Below, piece after piece: positions 25,755 through 35,369 of a DNA stretch of 64,000 nucleotides; position 1 is the first letter of the stretch; each line of letters begins with the position of its first letter. Location: contig NZ_LNSB01000004.1 of NCBI RefSeq assembly GCF_001468285.1, positions 62,001 through 126,000 on the forward strand. Reading direction: 5' to 3'. The notes under the pieces were generated by a model. That model searched no databases, was not told where the DNA came from, and saw only the letters and a list, made by a program, of their open reading frames with translations. Position numbers and translations under genes: made by a program. This DNA is from Sphingopyxis sp. HIX (lineage in GTDB: Bacteria > Pseudomonadota > Alphaproteobacteria > Sphingomonadales > Sphingomonadaceae).

Positions 25755-28055
25755 TCAGTCGAAGCGGTTGCTCCTCGGAAAGCCCTCGGGGGGATTGCGC
25801 CCCGCGGCGCCGCGCGCGACGCGCCACAGGGTGACGTCGACATTGCTGCGCATCCGCCCGCTTTCGCCGCCCATTTTCCAGCTTAGCCCCTCGGCCAGCA
25901 CGATCGTCGTCGCGTCGGACAGCCCGCCATCGCGGAAGCGCTGCAGCGCGACGCCCTGGCCGCGCGCCATCACCGGCACTTCGCTCAAGGGAAAGACGAC
26001 CAGCTTGCGGTTCTCGCCGATCGCCGCGACGCTGTCGTCGCCCGCGGCGATCGGGCGCGCGACCGTCAGCTGCGCCTTGGGCTTCAGGTTGACGACGTTG
26101 CGGCCCTTGCGCGTCTCGGCGATCAGTTCGGCCATCTGCGCGATAAAGCCGTGCCCGCTGGTCGAGGCGAGCAGCAGGCGGCCTTCGGCGCTCGCGGGGA
26201 GCAGCGCGACGATGCGCGCCTCGGGATCGATGTCGACCATCAGCCGCAGCGGCTCGCCGAAGCCGCGTCCGCCGGGCAATTTGTCGGCGCCGACGGTGTA
26301 GAAGCGCCCGTCGCTCGCGGCGATCAGCAATTTGTCGGTGGTCTGCGCGCGCACCGCGAACAGCAGCTCGTCGCCTTCCTTGAACTTGAACTCGCCCCAC
26401 TGCTCGGGCGCGACATGGCCGCGCTGGGCGCGGATCCAGCCGCGCTTCGACAGGATCACCGTCACCGGCTCCTTCTCGATCATCGCGTCCAATGGGATGT
26501 CGCGCGCCGGCGCGGCTTCGGCGATCGTCGTCCGCCGCGCGCCGAGCAAAGTGTCGAGGCCATAGACGGTGCGGAGTTTCTCGAGATCCTTGCGCAGCCG
26601 CGTCTTCTGCCGCGCGGGGCTCTCGACCAGCTTGGCGAGTTCCTCGCGTTCGGCGGTTAGGTCGGCCTGCTCGCGCTTGAGCTCCATTTCCTCGAGCTTG
26701 CGCAGACTGCGCAGCCGCATGTTGAGGATCGCCTCGGCCTGACGGTCGGTGAGAACGAACTCTTCGATCATCACCGGCTTGGGCTCGTCCTCGGTGCGGA
26801 TGATCTCGATGATCCGGTCGAGGTTGAGGAAGGCGATGATATAGCCCGCGACCAGTTCGAGCCGGTCGTCGATCTTCGCGATCCGGTGCTGCGCACGGCG
26901 GACGAGCACGATGATCTGGTGCTGCAGCCATTCGGTGAGCAGCTGTTTCAGCCCCATCACCTTGGGCGTGCGCGTCGCGTCGAGCACGTTGAGATTGAGC
27001 GCGAAGCGGCTTTCGAGGTCGGTCAGCCGGTAGAGGCTTTCCTTCAGGATATCGGGGTCGACGTTGCGGCTCTTGGGCACCAGCACGATGCGCAGATCCT
27101 CGGCGCTCTCGTCGCGGACATCTTCCAGGATCGGGAGCTTCTTGTCGGCGATCAGCTGCGCGATCTGTTCGATCAGCTTGCCCTTGGCGACCCCATAGGG
27201 AATTTCGCTGATGACGAGCTGCCAGGTGCCGCCCGCCTGTTTTTCGACGCCCGTTTCTTCCCAGGCATCGCCTACCTTGCCGGTCGAGAAGCGCGCGCGG
27301 ACGCGGAAGCCGCCGCGCCCGGTCTCATAGGCCAGGGCGATCGCCTCGGGGCTGTCGACGACGATGCCGCCGGTCGGGAAATCGGGGCCCTTCACATGCG
27401 CGAGCAGCTCGCCAAGCTCGGCATTCTGGTTCTCGATCAGCAGCAGCGCGGCGCCGATCACCTCGGCGGCATTGTGCGGCGGGATGTTCGTCGCCATGCC
27501 GACCGCGATCCCGCTCGCGCCATTGGCGAGCAGGTTCGGGAACAGCCCGGGCATGATCTCGGGCTCTTCGTCCTCGCCATTATAGGTCGGCTTGAAGTCT
27601 ACAGTGCCCTCGTCGAGCCCCTGCATCAGATCGACCGCGACGCGCGTCAGCCGCGCCTCGGTGTAGCGATAGGCCGCGGCATTATCGCCGTCGATATTGC
27701 CGAAATTGCCCTGGCCGTCGACGAGCGGGTAGCGGAGCGAGAAATCCTGCGCGAGGCGGACCATCGCGTCATAGACCGCGGTGTCGCCGTGCGGGTGGAA
27801 CTTGCCGATGACGTCGCCGACGACGCGCGCCGATTTCTTGTAGCCCTGGCTCGGGTCGAGCCGCATCGCGCGCATCGCCCAGAGCAGGCGGCGGTGGACG
27901 GGCTTCAGTCCGTCGCGCAGGTCGGGCAGCGAGCGCGCGGTGATCGTCGACAGCGCATAGACGAGGTAGCGCTCCGACAGCGCGCTGTCGAAGGGGGTGT
28001 CGCTCATGCCGGGTACGGGGTCGGAAGGAGGAAGGTCGTCGTCGTTGGTCGCCAT
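25755..28055 (-). CDS. parC: DNA topoisomerase IV subunit A
   Basis: 766-residue type IIA topoisomerase A subunit, which with ParE unlinks daughter chromosomes. The breakage-reunion domain has [22 protein letters not shown] and the catalytic tyrosine in [11 protein letters not shown] (Tyr131). At the sites matching E. coli Ser80 and Glu84 the protein has Thr92 and Asp96. The C-terminal domain folds as a beta-propeller ([23 protein letters not shown]). Start at MATNDDD; an upstream extension is open but unlikely. parE is not in the window. Confidence 0.95.
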   Translation of the reverse strand: MATNDDDLPPSDPVPGMSDTPFDSALSERYLVYALSTITARSLPDLRDGLKPVHRRLLWAMRAMRLDPSQGYKKSARVVGDVIGKFHPHGDTAVYDAMVRLAQDFSLRYPLVDGQGNFGNIDGDNAAAYRYTEARLTRVAVDLMQGLDEGTVDFKPTYNGEDEEPEIMPGLFPNLLANGASGIAVGMATNIPPHNAAEVIGAALLLIENQNAELGELLAHVKGPDFPTGGIVVDSPEAIALAYETGRGGFRVRARFSTGKVGDAWEETGVEKQAGGTWQLVISEIPYGVAKGKLIEQIAQLIADKKLPILEDVRDESAEDLRIVLVPKSRNVDPDILKESLYRLTDLESRFALNLNVLDATRTPKVMGLKQLLTEWLQHQIIVLVRRAQHRIAKIDDRLELVAGYIIAFLNLDRIIEIIRTEDEPKPVMIEEFVLTDRQAEAILNMRLRSLRKLEEMELKREQADLTAEREELAKLVESPARQKTRLRKDLEKLRTVYGLDTLLGARRTTIAEAAPARDIPLDAMIEKEPVTVILSKRGWIRAQRGHVAPEQWGEFKFKEGDELLFAVRAQTTDKLLIAASDGRFYTVGADKLPGGRGFGEPLRLMVDIDPEARIVALLPASAEGRLLLASTSGHGFIAQMAELIAETRKGRNVVNLKPKAQLTVARPIAAGDDSVAAIGENRKLVVFPLSEVPVMARGQGVALQRFRDGGLSDATTIVLAEGLSWKMGGESGRMRSNVDVTLWRVARGAAGRNPPEGFPRSNRFD

Positions 28056-28106
28056 TGTCCGGCGCGGATAGCAAGCCCCGCGCCGCATGGCAAAGGGCGA
28101 AAGGGA

Positions 28107-29108
28107 TCAATAGAGATTGTTCTTGTAATCCTGGTCGAGGCCCTTCTGGATCATGCCGGGGGTGACGACCGCGCTCGCGATGCGCGCGCCGATGCCCTTG
28201 CCGCGGTTGATGCGCAGATGCTCGCCCAGCATCTTGGCCGGGCTGACGTCGGCGGGCGCCGGAGCAGCGGGCCAGAGACGCGCGCGGGCGAGCGCCGCGC
28301 TGGGGGCGAGCGCGATGGTCAGATCGTGGACGCGCGCGGCGAGCAACGGCTGCTTGTCGCCGACCGCGAAGGGCGCGCGCGCGGCTTCGTCGCTGCTGAG
28401 CGTCGCGGTGCCCGTCAGCGTCGCGACCATCGTCGAGCCCGGGATCAGCAGCGCGGCGGCGATGCGCGGCTGCGCGATGATGTTGCGGAAGCTGTCGGTG
28501 CGGCGATTGCCGGGGCGGTCGGGAAAGGCGAGCGTGCCGCCGTCGATGCGCGCGAGCCGCCCGGCGGGGTCGCCCTTGGGGCTGAGGTCGCCGCCACCAG
28601 CGGGGTCGATCGTCGCCAGCGCCATGAAGCGGCTCGCCGCGACGAAGCCGTCGGTGGCCGCGGGCGCGTCGTCATGCGGTTCGGCCTTTCAGAAGTCGGA
28701 GCGGATCAGCGCCTTGGCGCAGTGCACATAACATTCCTCGACCGCGATCCGCGCTGCGCCTTCGGCGATCCCGGCGACGCGGCCGTTGATCCGCAGCGTC
28801 TCGCCGATGCCGGGCAAAAGGAGGAGCGACCCGAAGCCCTCGCCCGGCCGCAGCAGCGCGGGATCGTCGATATGGTCGAGCGGGATCGACAGCGTCGGGC
28901 CGTCGGAATGCACGAAGCCGGGCGCGCCGCCCGCCAGCGTGATCGTCATGCCGCCGTCGCCGTCGCCGACGCCGGCGAACATCAGCGGCGAGGCCGCCAG
29001 CCAGCGCTGCGCGGTCGGATCGACGCGGTCGATGACCTTGAGGTCGATCGCCGGCGAAGGCTTGCCGACCACGGCTTCGAGCGCGGCGATGCTGTCGATG
29101 GCCGTCAT
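28107..29108 (-). pseudogene. PNPOx-family FMN split-barrel protein interrupted by an in-frame TGA
   Basis: Two adjacent minus-strand open frames are one gene in a single frame. The N-half runs from MTAIDSIAALEAVVG (start 29108) to CYVHCAKALIRSDF, then TGA at 28689-28691. The C-half resumes at once in the same frame (KAEPHDD, then FVAASRFMALATIDPAG) and ends DYKNNLY at 28107. Relatives that I recall continue past SDF with a tryptophan, so TGG to TGA is the simplest explanation. Without the stop it would be about 333 residues, resembling pyridoxamine-phosphate-oxidase-like flavin proteins. It may be a true nonsense mutation, a sequencing error, or two functional pieces. Confidence 0.75.
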
Positions 29109-29185
29109 GGCGGCTTGCTCCTCTCCTGCGGTCGCGCGTGGGCGACCCATAGCCTTGCTACCACAATGAAAAGATTATCTCATAG

Positions 29186-29202
29186 TTGCAAATGCCTCGC
29201 AA
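29186..29202. promoter_or_regulatory. Fur/Irr-like palindrome between PNPOx gene and fpr operon
   Basis: TTGCAAATGCCTCGCAA is a palindrome of the form TTGC-N9-GCAA in the gap between the divergent PNPOx-family gene and the hypothetical gene preceding fpr. It resembles alphaproteobacterial Fur or Irr targets (TTGCGA..TCGCAA). It lies about 40 bp before the downstream ATG. Family match is by eye; iron control is inference. Confidence 0.4.
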
Positions 29203-29240
29203 TAACATAAAAGCCGCGGCCAAGCAGCCTGGAGATTCGC

Positions 29241-29699
29241 ATGTACGCCTTTGTCTACCGCCCCGTCGAAAGCCTCGGCAATGGCGGCCGTTTCCTGCTG
29301 TGGGCGATGCGCGGCTGGGTCGGCGCGGCCGAGCGCGGGCAATGCCCGCCGCGCGCGCTGCACCGCGGGTTTGCGGCGGTCGACGCGCGGCTTGCGCTGC
29401 CCGATTTCCACGTCGCGATGGGGTTGCTCGCGAGCGACGGCCGCCGCTGCCTCGCGCTCGCGCCGATGCCGTGCCGTACCATCGCCGAAGACGAGGCGGT
29501 GCTGATCGCGCTGTGGCGTGACGCCGCGCGCGGGCAGGCCGATCGGCTTCGCTCGACGCTCGAACTGCTCGTCGAACCGGCATCGGTCGTGGCGATCGCC
29601 AAGGCCTTCGCGGCTGCCACCACCAGCCTTTCCGCCGCGGGTTTCGACCTGTCGCGGCTTTCCTCCCCAATTTCTCAAGACCATCAGGAAACCAAGTGA
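29241..29699 (+). CDS. Conserved hypothetical protein upstream of fpr
   Basis: 152 residues, no domain that I recognise. The first part (YRPVESLGNGGRFLLWAMRGW) is likely helical, and the C-terminal third is alanine-rich helix (ASVVAIAKAFAAATTSLSAAG). The stop overlaps the fpr start as TGATG, so it is co-translated with fpr. It seems to be a small cytoplasmic protein of sphingomonads, perhaps related to redox or iron metabolism by context only. Confidence 0.7.
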   Translation: MYAFVYRPVESLGNGGRFLLWAMRGWVGAAERGQCPPRALHRGFAAVDARLALPDFHVAMGLLASDGRRCLALAPMPCRTIAEDEAVLIALWRDAARGQADRLRSTLELLVEPASVVAIAKAFAAATTSLSAAGFDLSRLSSPISQDHQETK

Positions 29700-30517
29700 T
29701 GAGCGACCGTATCGCCGCCGCCGCCAAGCTGGCCCCCTCCGCCTCGCTGACCGTCGAGGAAGTGAAGAGCGTCCGCCACTGGAACGAGCATCTGTTCAGC
29801 TTCACGATCAGCCGTCCGGCGAGCTTCCGCTTCCGTTCGGGCGAGTTCGTGATGATCGGCCTGCCTGGCGGCGAGGGCCGGCCGCTGCTGCGCGCCTATT
29901 CGATTGCCAGCCCCGCCTGGGCCGAGGAATTGGAATTCCTGTCGATCAAGGTCCCCGACGGCCCGCTGACCTCGCGGCTTCAGCTGATCCAGCCGGGCGA
30001 TCCGGTCTATCTCGGGCGCAAGCCGACCGGCACGCTCGTCGCCGACGCGCTGACCCCGGGGCGGCGGTTGTTCCTGCTCTCGACCGGCACCGGCCTCGCA
30101 CCCTTCCTTAGCCTCTCGCGCGATCCCGACATTTACGAACGGTTCAACCAGATCATGATCGTCCATTGCGTGCGCCAGGTCAGCGACCTCGCCTTCCGCG
30201 ACGATCTGGAAAGCCAGCTCGCGGGCGATCCGCTGGTGCAGGACCAGGCGCTGCTGCAATTCCATTACCTGCCGACGGTGACGCGCGAGCCCTTCCGCAC
30301 CAGCGGCCGCATCGACGCGCTGATCGACAATGGCGCGCTGTTCGGCCACCCGCTGACCGGCCCCGCGGCCTTCGACCCCGCAACCGACCGCATCATGATG
30401 TGCGGCAGCATGGCGATGATCCGCGACCTGCAGGCGCGCTTCGAAAGCCTCGGCTTCAAGGAAGGCTCGAACGCCGCGCCCGGCGATTTCGTGATCGAAC
30501 GGGCGTTCGTGGGGTGA
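29699..30517 (+). CDS. fpr: Ferredoxin--NADP+ reductase
   Basis: 272-residue FAD enzyme that exchanges electrons between NADPH and ferredoxin or flavodoxin in the cytoplasm. Signatures: the FAD-binding LRAYSIAS (R-x-Y-S), the NADP-domain STGTGLAPFLS, and MMCGSMAMIRD near the end. The C-terminal FVIERAFV lies close to the flavin in bacterial enzymes. The ATG after the TGATG junction is preferred over a GTG one codon earlier. Co-transcribed with the hypothetical gene before it. Confidence 0.93.
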   Translation: MSDRIAAAAKLAPSASLTVEEVKSVRHWNEHLFSFTISRPASFRFRSGEFVMIGLPGGEGRPLLRAYSIASPAWAEELEFLSIKVPDGPLTSRLQLIQPGDPVYLGRKPTGTLVADALTPGRRLFLLSTGTGLAPFLSLSRDPDIYERFNQIMIVHCVRQVSDLAFRDDLESQLAGDPLVQDQALLQFHYLPTVTREPFRTSGRIDALIDNGALFGHPLTGPAAFDPATDRIMMCGSMAMIRDLQARFESLGFKEGSNAAPGDFVIERAFVG

Positions 30518-30698
30518 CCCCCTCCCCCTCGATGGGGGAGGTAGCGAGACTTGGCAGCTTGCTGCCTTAGTCGCAGCGGTGGGGGTGCGGCGTCGGTCTG
30601 AAGCGGCGGCGCAAGGACGCGCCATCACCCTCATCCAACTTCGCCTAATCGCTCCGCGATAAGGCTGCGTATCCTTCTCCCATCAAGGGAGAAGGATA
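30518..30698. repeat. Mixed inverted-repeat region between fpr and M20 gene
   Basis: A second repeat type: ctcccc-ctcgat-ggggag hairpin, then GGCAG-CTTG-CTGCC, a GC-rich linker, and at 30671-30697 a perfect ATCCTTCTCCC-ATCAA-GGGAGAAGGAT hairpin ending 4 bp from the M20 peptidase stop. The last hairpin may end transcription of both converging genes, although no T-run follows. It is related in style, not in sequence, to the five GNA repeats. Confidence 0.6.
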
Positions 30699-30701
30699 GC
30701 A

Positions 30702-32114
30702 CTAGTCCGCATAGGCCCTGACGAGGTCGACCATATAGTCGCGCCCGACGTAGAGCGATTGGACCGCGATCCGCTCGTTGAGGCCGTGGACGCCATTGCC
30801 GTCGGGATCGCCCCACATGCCGGGGATGCCATAGGTCGGAATGCCCACCGCGCCGAGGAAGGTGGCGTCGGTATAGCCGTTCGCCATCGACGGGATGACC
30901 GTCAGCCCCGGCCAATATTTGGCGACGAGTTTCGCCATCGGCCCGATGATCTTCGGGTCGAGCGGCGGCGCGGGCGGGGCGGGGCGCTTGGGGGGCAGCT
31001 GGGTGATCGTCACCTTGGGATCGTCGATGACCTTGGCCAGCGCGTCCTTGATCGATTCGATGCTGTGGCCGGGAAAGATGCGGCAATTGATGTTCGCGCC
31101 CGCGCGCTGCGGCAGCGCGTTGGCGGCGTGGCCGCCGTCGAGTAGGGTCGCGACGCAGGTGGTGCGCAAATTGCTGTGCAGGAAGGGATCCTTGTTGACG
31201 ATCGCCTCGGCCGCCTTGTCGGCCGGATCCTTCGCCAGCGCGGTCATCGCCTTGCCTATGTCGTCGCCGCGCACCGCGCCGGCCTCGGCGAAATAACGCC
31301 GCGTCACGTCGGTCATCTCGACCGGGAATTCATGCGCCTCGATTCGGCTCAGCGCGCGGGCGAGCTCGTAGATCGCATTGTCGGGCATCGGCGCCGAGCT
31401 GTGCCCGCCCGGGTTGCGCGTTTCGAGGCGGAAGTTGGCGAAGGTCTTTTCGCCCACCTGCACCGCCTGGCCGATGACCTTGCCCTTGCCCTTGCCGTCG
31501 CTGTCGCCGCCGCCGCCTTCGTTAAGCGCAAATTCGGCGTCGATCAGGTCGCGCTTGTTCGCCGCGAGCCACTGGATTCCGTTGAACGCGCCGTTGGTCT
31601 CCTCGCCGCAGGTCAGCGCCATCTTGATCGTGCGCTTCGGCTTGTAGCCCGCCTGCTGGAAACGGATCAGCATGTCGACCCACACCGCGGCCTGCGACTT
31701 CACGTCGAGCGTGCCGCGGCCGTAGAAATAGCCATTCTCCTCGAACAGGGTGAAGGGATCGCGCTCCCAATCGGCGCGCTTGGCCTCGACGACGTCGATA
31801 TGCGCCATCACCAGGATCGGCTTGGCGGTCTTCGAGGTGCCCGGATAGACCGCCACGAGTCCGCCCTCCTTGGGATTTTCGGGCGTCGCGAAAAGATGGA
31901 GCTGGCTCTCGGGAAAGCCCGCCGCCTTCATCCGCGTCGCCATGCGTTCGGCGGCGAGGGTGCAGCTGCCCGAAGACAAGGTTGTGTTGGTTTCGATCAG
32001 TTCCCTGAAAATCTCGCGGAAGGCGAGCTGGTCGGGGCGCGGCGCCTCCTGCGCGGCGGCGGGTGCCGCAAAGGCCAGCGCGGACAGCATCGGCAACCAG
32101 ATTTTCTTGATCAT
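30702..32114 (-). CDS. M20 family metallopeptidase, secreted
   Basis: 470 residues with a signal peptide (MIKKIWLPMLSALAFAAPAAAQ). M20 zinc motifs are visible: MAHIDVVEA (first His and Asp), GRGTLDVKSQ (bridging Asp), CGEETNG (general-base and zinc Glu) and HGLNERI (last His). A lid domain inserts at about 220-330. Probably a periplasmic carboxypeptidase or dipeptidase. The open frame extending beyond it into the acyltransferase is a shadow. Confidence 0.92.
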   Translation of the reverse strand: MIKKIWLPMLSALAFAAPAAAQEAPRPDQLAFREIFRELIETNTTLSSGSCTLAAERMATRMKAAGFPESQLHLFATPENPKEGGLVAVYPGTSKTAKPILVMAHIDVVEAKRADWERDPFTLFEENGYFYGRGTLDVKSQAAVWVDMLIRFQQAGYKPKRTIKMALTCGEETNGAFNGIQWLAANKRDLIDAEFALNEGGGGDSDGKGKGKVIGQAVQVGEKTFANFRLETRNPGGHSSAPMPDNAIYELARALSRIEAHEFPVEMTDVTRRYFAEAGAVRGDDIGKAMTALAKDPADKAAEAIVNKDPFLHSNLRTTCVATLLDGGHAANALPQRAGANINCRIFPGHSIESIKDALAKVIDDPKVTITQLPPKRPAPPAPPLDPKIIGPMAKLVAKYWPGLTVIPSMANGYTDATFLGAVGIPTYGIPGMWGDPDGNGVHGLNERIAVQSLYVGRDYMVDLVRAYAD

Positions 32115-32228
32115 GGAAATCCCCTTCGCAGGTGAAGGGAGCAGAAAGCGCCAAGCCCCGCAAGGCGCTTTGTTTTTCTTGCGCGCCCTTCGCCTTTCGC
32201 GCATCCCGGCGGCGGGAGAGGACCGTTT

Positions 32229-32840
32229 GTGACAGCTTATGACGATCATCCGCCGGGACTGGTGGCGCGCGCCGTGCGGGGGCTGTTGCTGCTGCTTTAC
32301 CGGATGCGCGGCTGGAAGGCGTCGGGCGAGGTGCCGGAGCCGCGGCGCTTCATCATCATCGCGGCGCCGCACACCAGCAACTGGGATTTCGTGAACTTCC
32401 TGGGGCTCACCGCCGATCTCAAGGTGCGCGCGCATTTCATGGGCAAATTGTCTTTGTTCAAATGGCCGATCGGCGGCTTCATGAAACAGATGGGCGGCAT
32501 TCCGGTCGACCGCCACAATGCATCGAACGCCGTGCAGCAGATGGTCGAGCAATTCGCGCGCCGCGCCGAATTCATGCTGACCGTCGCGCCCGAGGGGACG
32601 CGCAGCAAGGCCAGGAAATGGCGCACCGGCTTCTACCAGATCGCGCTCGCGGCGAAGGTGCCGATGGTCGTCGGCATGATGGACTATGGCACCAAGACCG
32701 GCGGCCTCGGCCCCCTCATCTGGCCGACCGGCGATTTCCGCGCCGACATGATGAAGGTGCTCGAAGTCTATAAAAGCTGCATCCCCAAATTTCCGGAGCG
32801 TGCGGTGACGTCGATCGATGATATCGTGGGGACCGATTAG
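32229..32840 (+). CDS. 1-acyl-glycerol-3-phosphate acyltransferase family protein
   Basis: 203 residues of the PlsC family. The catalytic HTSNWD (H-x4-D) is at about 48-53, with GGIPVDR and APEGTRSKA further on. Short for PlsC, with one hydrophobic segment near 15-28, so it resembles the small acyltransferases of unassigned substrate. Followed after 16 bp by the DUF1295 gene with a strong AAGGAG site, so likely co-transcribed. Confidence 0.87.
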   Translation: MTAYDDHPPGLVARAVRGLLLLLYRMRGWKASGEVPEPRRFIIIAAPHTSNWDFVNFLGLTADLKVRAHFMGKLSLFKWPIGGFMKQMGGIPVDRHNASNAVQQMVEQFARRAEFMLTVAPEGTRSKARKWRTGFYQIALAAKVPMVVGMMDYGTKTGGLGPLIWPTGDFRADMMKVLEVYKSCIPKFPERAVTSIDDIVGTD

Positions 32841-32856
32841 GCCAAGGAGCGTGGCG

Positions 32857-33678
32857 ATGACGGGTGTGGCGATTGTGCTGGCGACCAATTTTTTCGGGCT
32901 GATCCTGGTCATCGGGCTGCTCTGGCTGATCGCGCTGCAGATTCGCGACGTGTCGTTCATCGACGCCTTCTGGGCCTTCGGCATGGTGCTGCTCGCCTGG
33001 GGCACCGCGGTGCAGGTCGGCAGCGAGGGGATGCGCGCGCAACTGCTGCTCGGGCTCACGACGCTGTGGGGGCTGCGGCTGTCGATCCATCTCCTGCTGC
33101 GCTGGCGCGCGACGGGCGAGGACCCGCGTTACCAGAAGATCATCGCCAGCATCATGAAGAAGCGCCACTGGGGTTGGGAAATGACCGCGCTGGTCAGCGT
33201 CTTCCTGACGCAGGCGCCGCTGCTTTTCATCACCAGCCTGCCCGCACAGATCGGCATCTGGGCGAGCGCCGCGGCGCCGGCATCGGCGATCGGCCTGCTC
33301 GGCTGGATCGGTGTCGGCGCCGCGCTCACCGGCATCTTGTTCGAGACCATCGGCGATTGGCAGCTGCACCGCTTTCGCGGCAACCCCGACAATCATGGCA
33401 GGGTCCTCGACACCGGGCTGTGGCGCTACACGCGGCATCCCAATTATTTCGGCGACGCGCTGACCTGGTGGGGCATCTTTCTCGTTGCCGCCGACGCCGC
33501 CTTCTGGGTCGCGGCGGCGAGCGTGATCGGGCCGTTGTTCCTGACCTTCACCCTCACCAGATGGTCGGGCAAGGCTTTGCTCGAACGCGGCATGAAGCAT
33601 ACGCGGCCGGGCTATGACGATTATATCGCGCGCACCTCGGGCTTCATTCCCTGGCCGCCCAAGAAGCGTGGCGCTTGA
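32857..33678 (+). CDS. DUF1295 family membrane protein
   Basis: 273 residues with about seven transmembrane helices, matching the DUF1295 steroid-5-alpha-reductase-like family. The C-terminal cofactor motif is clear: GLWRYTRHPNYFGDALTWWG. In this superfamily it binds NADPH or S-adenosylmethionine-type cofactors; the substrate is a lipid or isoprenoid in known cases. Start set by AAGGAG seven bases before the ATG. Confidence 0.87.
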   Translation: MTGVAIVLATNFFGLILVIGLLWLIALQIRDVSFIDAFWAFGMVLLAWGTAVQVGSEGMRAQLLLGLTTLWGLRLSIHLLLRWRATGEDPRYQKIIASIMKKRHWGWEMTALVSVFLTQAPLLFITSLPAQIGIWASAAAPASAIGLLGWIGVGAALTGILFETIGDWQLHRFRGNPDNHGRVLDTGLWRYTRHPNYFGDALTWWGIFLVAADAAFWVAAASVIGPLFLTFTLTRWSGKALLERGMKHTRPGYDDYIARTSGFIPWPPKKRGA

Positions 33679-34072
33679 CCCCGGCCTCGATGGCGCGGCG
33701 CCGGCTCCGGCCGACGCGAGCGCGCTCGGCGACGCGCCGCGCATCCGCGCGATCCTGACCGAAGCGGCGCGCGAAGGGCGCAGCGTCAGCTACTCCGAAT
33801 TGCTCGGCGAACTGGGGTTCCGCTTCACGCGGCCCAAGATGCGCGCGGTGTGCAAGACGCTCGAGGAAGTCGACCGGCTCTGTGCCGTGGACGGCAAGCC
33901 AGACATGGCGGTGTTGGTGGTGCGCGAGAGCGACCGGCTGCCGGGGCAGGGCTGGTGGGTCGGCGGCACGGCGCTGCTGCTGGGCTATGACGGGCCGTGG
34001 GAGGGCGCCGCGGCGGCGCGGTTTATCAGGGAGCAGCAGCAGGCGGTGTTCGACTTTTGGGCGGGGCGGTAG
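33668..34072 (+). CDS. Conserved hypothetical protein
   Basis: 134 residues if the GTG at 33668, overlapping the DUF1295 stop, is the start. Conserved-looking core: SYSELLGELGFRFTRPKMRAVC (helix-turn-helix-like) and MAVLVVRESDRLPGQGWWVG. I recall relatives annotated ribose-phosphate pyrophosphokinase, but no phosphoribosyl-binding motif is present, so that name is not supported. Repeat copy 3 starts 18 bp after its stop. Confidence 0.7.
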   Translation: MALDPGLDGAAPAPADASALGDAPRIRAILTEAAREGRSVSYSELLGELGFRFTRPKMRAVCKTLEEVDRLCAVDGKPDMAVLVVRESDRLPGQGWWVGGTALLLGYDGPWEGAAAARFIREQQQAVFDFWAGR

Positions 34073-34090
34073 GGCTGGTTTCGGGCTTCC

Positions 34091-34238
34091 TAATCCTCCC
34101 TGCGGCGAAGCCGTGGGGAGGGGGACCGCCGAAGGCGGTGGAGGGGTTGATGCCAAGAGCGTCGTTGTCGGGTGCGAGCACCCCTCCACCATGCTTCGCA
34201 TGGTCCCCCTCCCCATCGCTTCGCGACAGGGAGGATTA
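34091..34238. repeat. GNA-hairpin dispersed repeat, copy 3
   Basis: Bounded by taatcctccc and gggaggatta. Hairpins: CGGC-GAA-GCCG, ACCGCC-GAA-GGCGGT, then after the variable middle CCATGC-TTC-GCATGG and TCGC-TTC-GCGA. Its right half is close to the reverse complement of the left half of copy 1. It lies between converging genes (hypothetical and alpha/beta hydrolase). Confidence 0.85.
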
Positions 34239-34282
34239 AGAAGGGCGGTCCCCACCCCAAAACCGCCACCCCGCTTCGCCCG

Positions 34283-35350
34283 TCAATCCGCGACCAGCCC
34301 CTGCGCCGCAAGCCAGCTCGCCAACACCGCAAAATATTCCGGCGAATCCGGCCGCTCGGTGCCGTCGTGCTTGGGGTCGAGCGCGACCTTGAGGTCGGGC
34401 GACATCTGCATCGCATGGTCGGCGCCGCCGATCACATGCACCTGCATCTTGGGCATTTTCGCCGCGACGCCCTTCAGCCGCTCGGTCGAATCGGCGACGG
34501 GCACGACCGCGTCGTCGGCGCCGTAGAGGATCAGCGTCGGTACCGTCACCGACCCCAGATTGGCGAGCGGGTCGTTCTCGATCTCCTTGCGCCAGCCCGA
34601 TATTTCGCGGTCGCGGAAGGTCTCGCCCATGTAGAGATATTTGAACCAGGGCTTGGTCTTGATGCCGTCGAGCTTGGCCTGGGCGTCGGCGCGGCTGACC
34701 GTGCCGCGCATATAGCCATCGACGGCCTTGCGCGCCGCGACCATCTGTTCGACGTCGGCGTCCGAATAGCCGTTGGCGCGCAGATGGTTGGTCGAGGAGA
34801 AGATCATCTGGACGTCGGCGGTGACGACGGGGGCCGAGACCGAGACGACGAAGGCGATGTCGCGGCTGCGCGATGCGGCGAGCGGCGAGATCCAGCCGCC
34901 CTGGCTCAGCCCCCAGGTCCCGATGCGCCGCGGATCGATGCGCGGGTCGCCTTTCAGGCTCTGCGCGGCGGCGATCGCATCGTCGGCGAGGATGTTGAAA
35001 TTGCCCCCGGCACTCTGCGTTCCCGATTCGCCCGATCCGCGCCGGTCGTAGACGAAGACCGCGATGCCGAGCGCGGGCAGGATCGTCTTCAGATGATCGT
35101 AGAGCGACGCGCCGCGCAGCGGCGACGAGGCGCTGTGCGTCACGACGATCGCGGCGACGGGTTTGGCGCTGGCGGGCATGTAGAGCGTGCCCGAAAGCTC
35201 GGCATCGCCGCTCGCGAATTTGCGATCTTCGACGGTGACGCGGGTCGTCGCGGGGGCGCTCCACGGCAGCGGCGGCGACGCCTGTGCCGCCGCCTGGACG
35301 GGCGAAGCCAGCAGCGCGCCGAGCGCCAGGAGGCGGGTGGTCGAACGCAT
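34283..35350 (-). CDS. Alpha/beta hydrolase, secreted
   Basis: 355 residues with a signal peptide (MRSTTRLLALGALLASPVQAAAQ). Catalytic serine in GLSQGG (about 153), acid and histidine near the end (LILYGADDAVVPV, GGADHAM). Related to the dienelactone-hydrolase or acyl-peptidase-like esterases. Periplasmic or exported esterase, substrate open. Downstream of it lies repeat copy 3, upstream the isopenicillin-N-synthase-like gene 19 bp away. Confidence 0.88.
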   Translation of the reverse strand: MRSTTRLLALGALLASPVQAAAQASPPLPWSAPATTRVTVEDRKFASGDAELSGTLYMPASAKPVAAIVVTHSASSPLRGASLYDHLKTILPALGIAVFVYDRRGSGESGTQSAGGNFNILADDAIAAAQSLKGDPRIDPRRIGTWGLSQGGWISPLAASRSRDIAFVVSVSAPVVTADVQMIFSSTNHLRANGYSDADVEQMVAARKAVDGYMRGTVSRADAQAKLDGIKTKPWFKYLYMGETFRDREISGWRKEIENDPLANLGSVTVPTLILYGADDAVVPVADSTERLKGVAAKMPKMQVHVIGGADHAMQMSPDLKVALDPKHDGTERPDSPEYFAVLASWLAAQGLVAD

Positions 35351-35369
35351 CGATCGGCTCCGGGACGCC

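Noticed and set aside
30702..33059. 785-codon minus-strand frame
   Set aside because: The real M20 peptidase starts with a signal peptide at 32114; the upstream part is antisense to the acyltransferase gene.
33668..34072. Annotation as ribose-phosphate pyrophosphokinase
   Set aside because: The protein is only about 134 residues and lacks the phosphoribosyl-pyrophosphate binding motif; kept as hypothetical.
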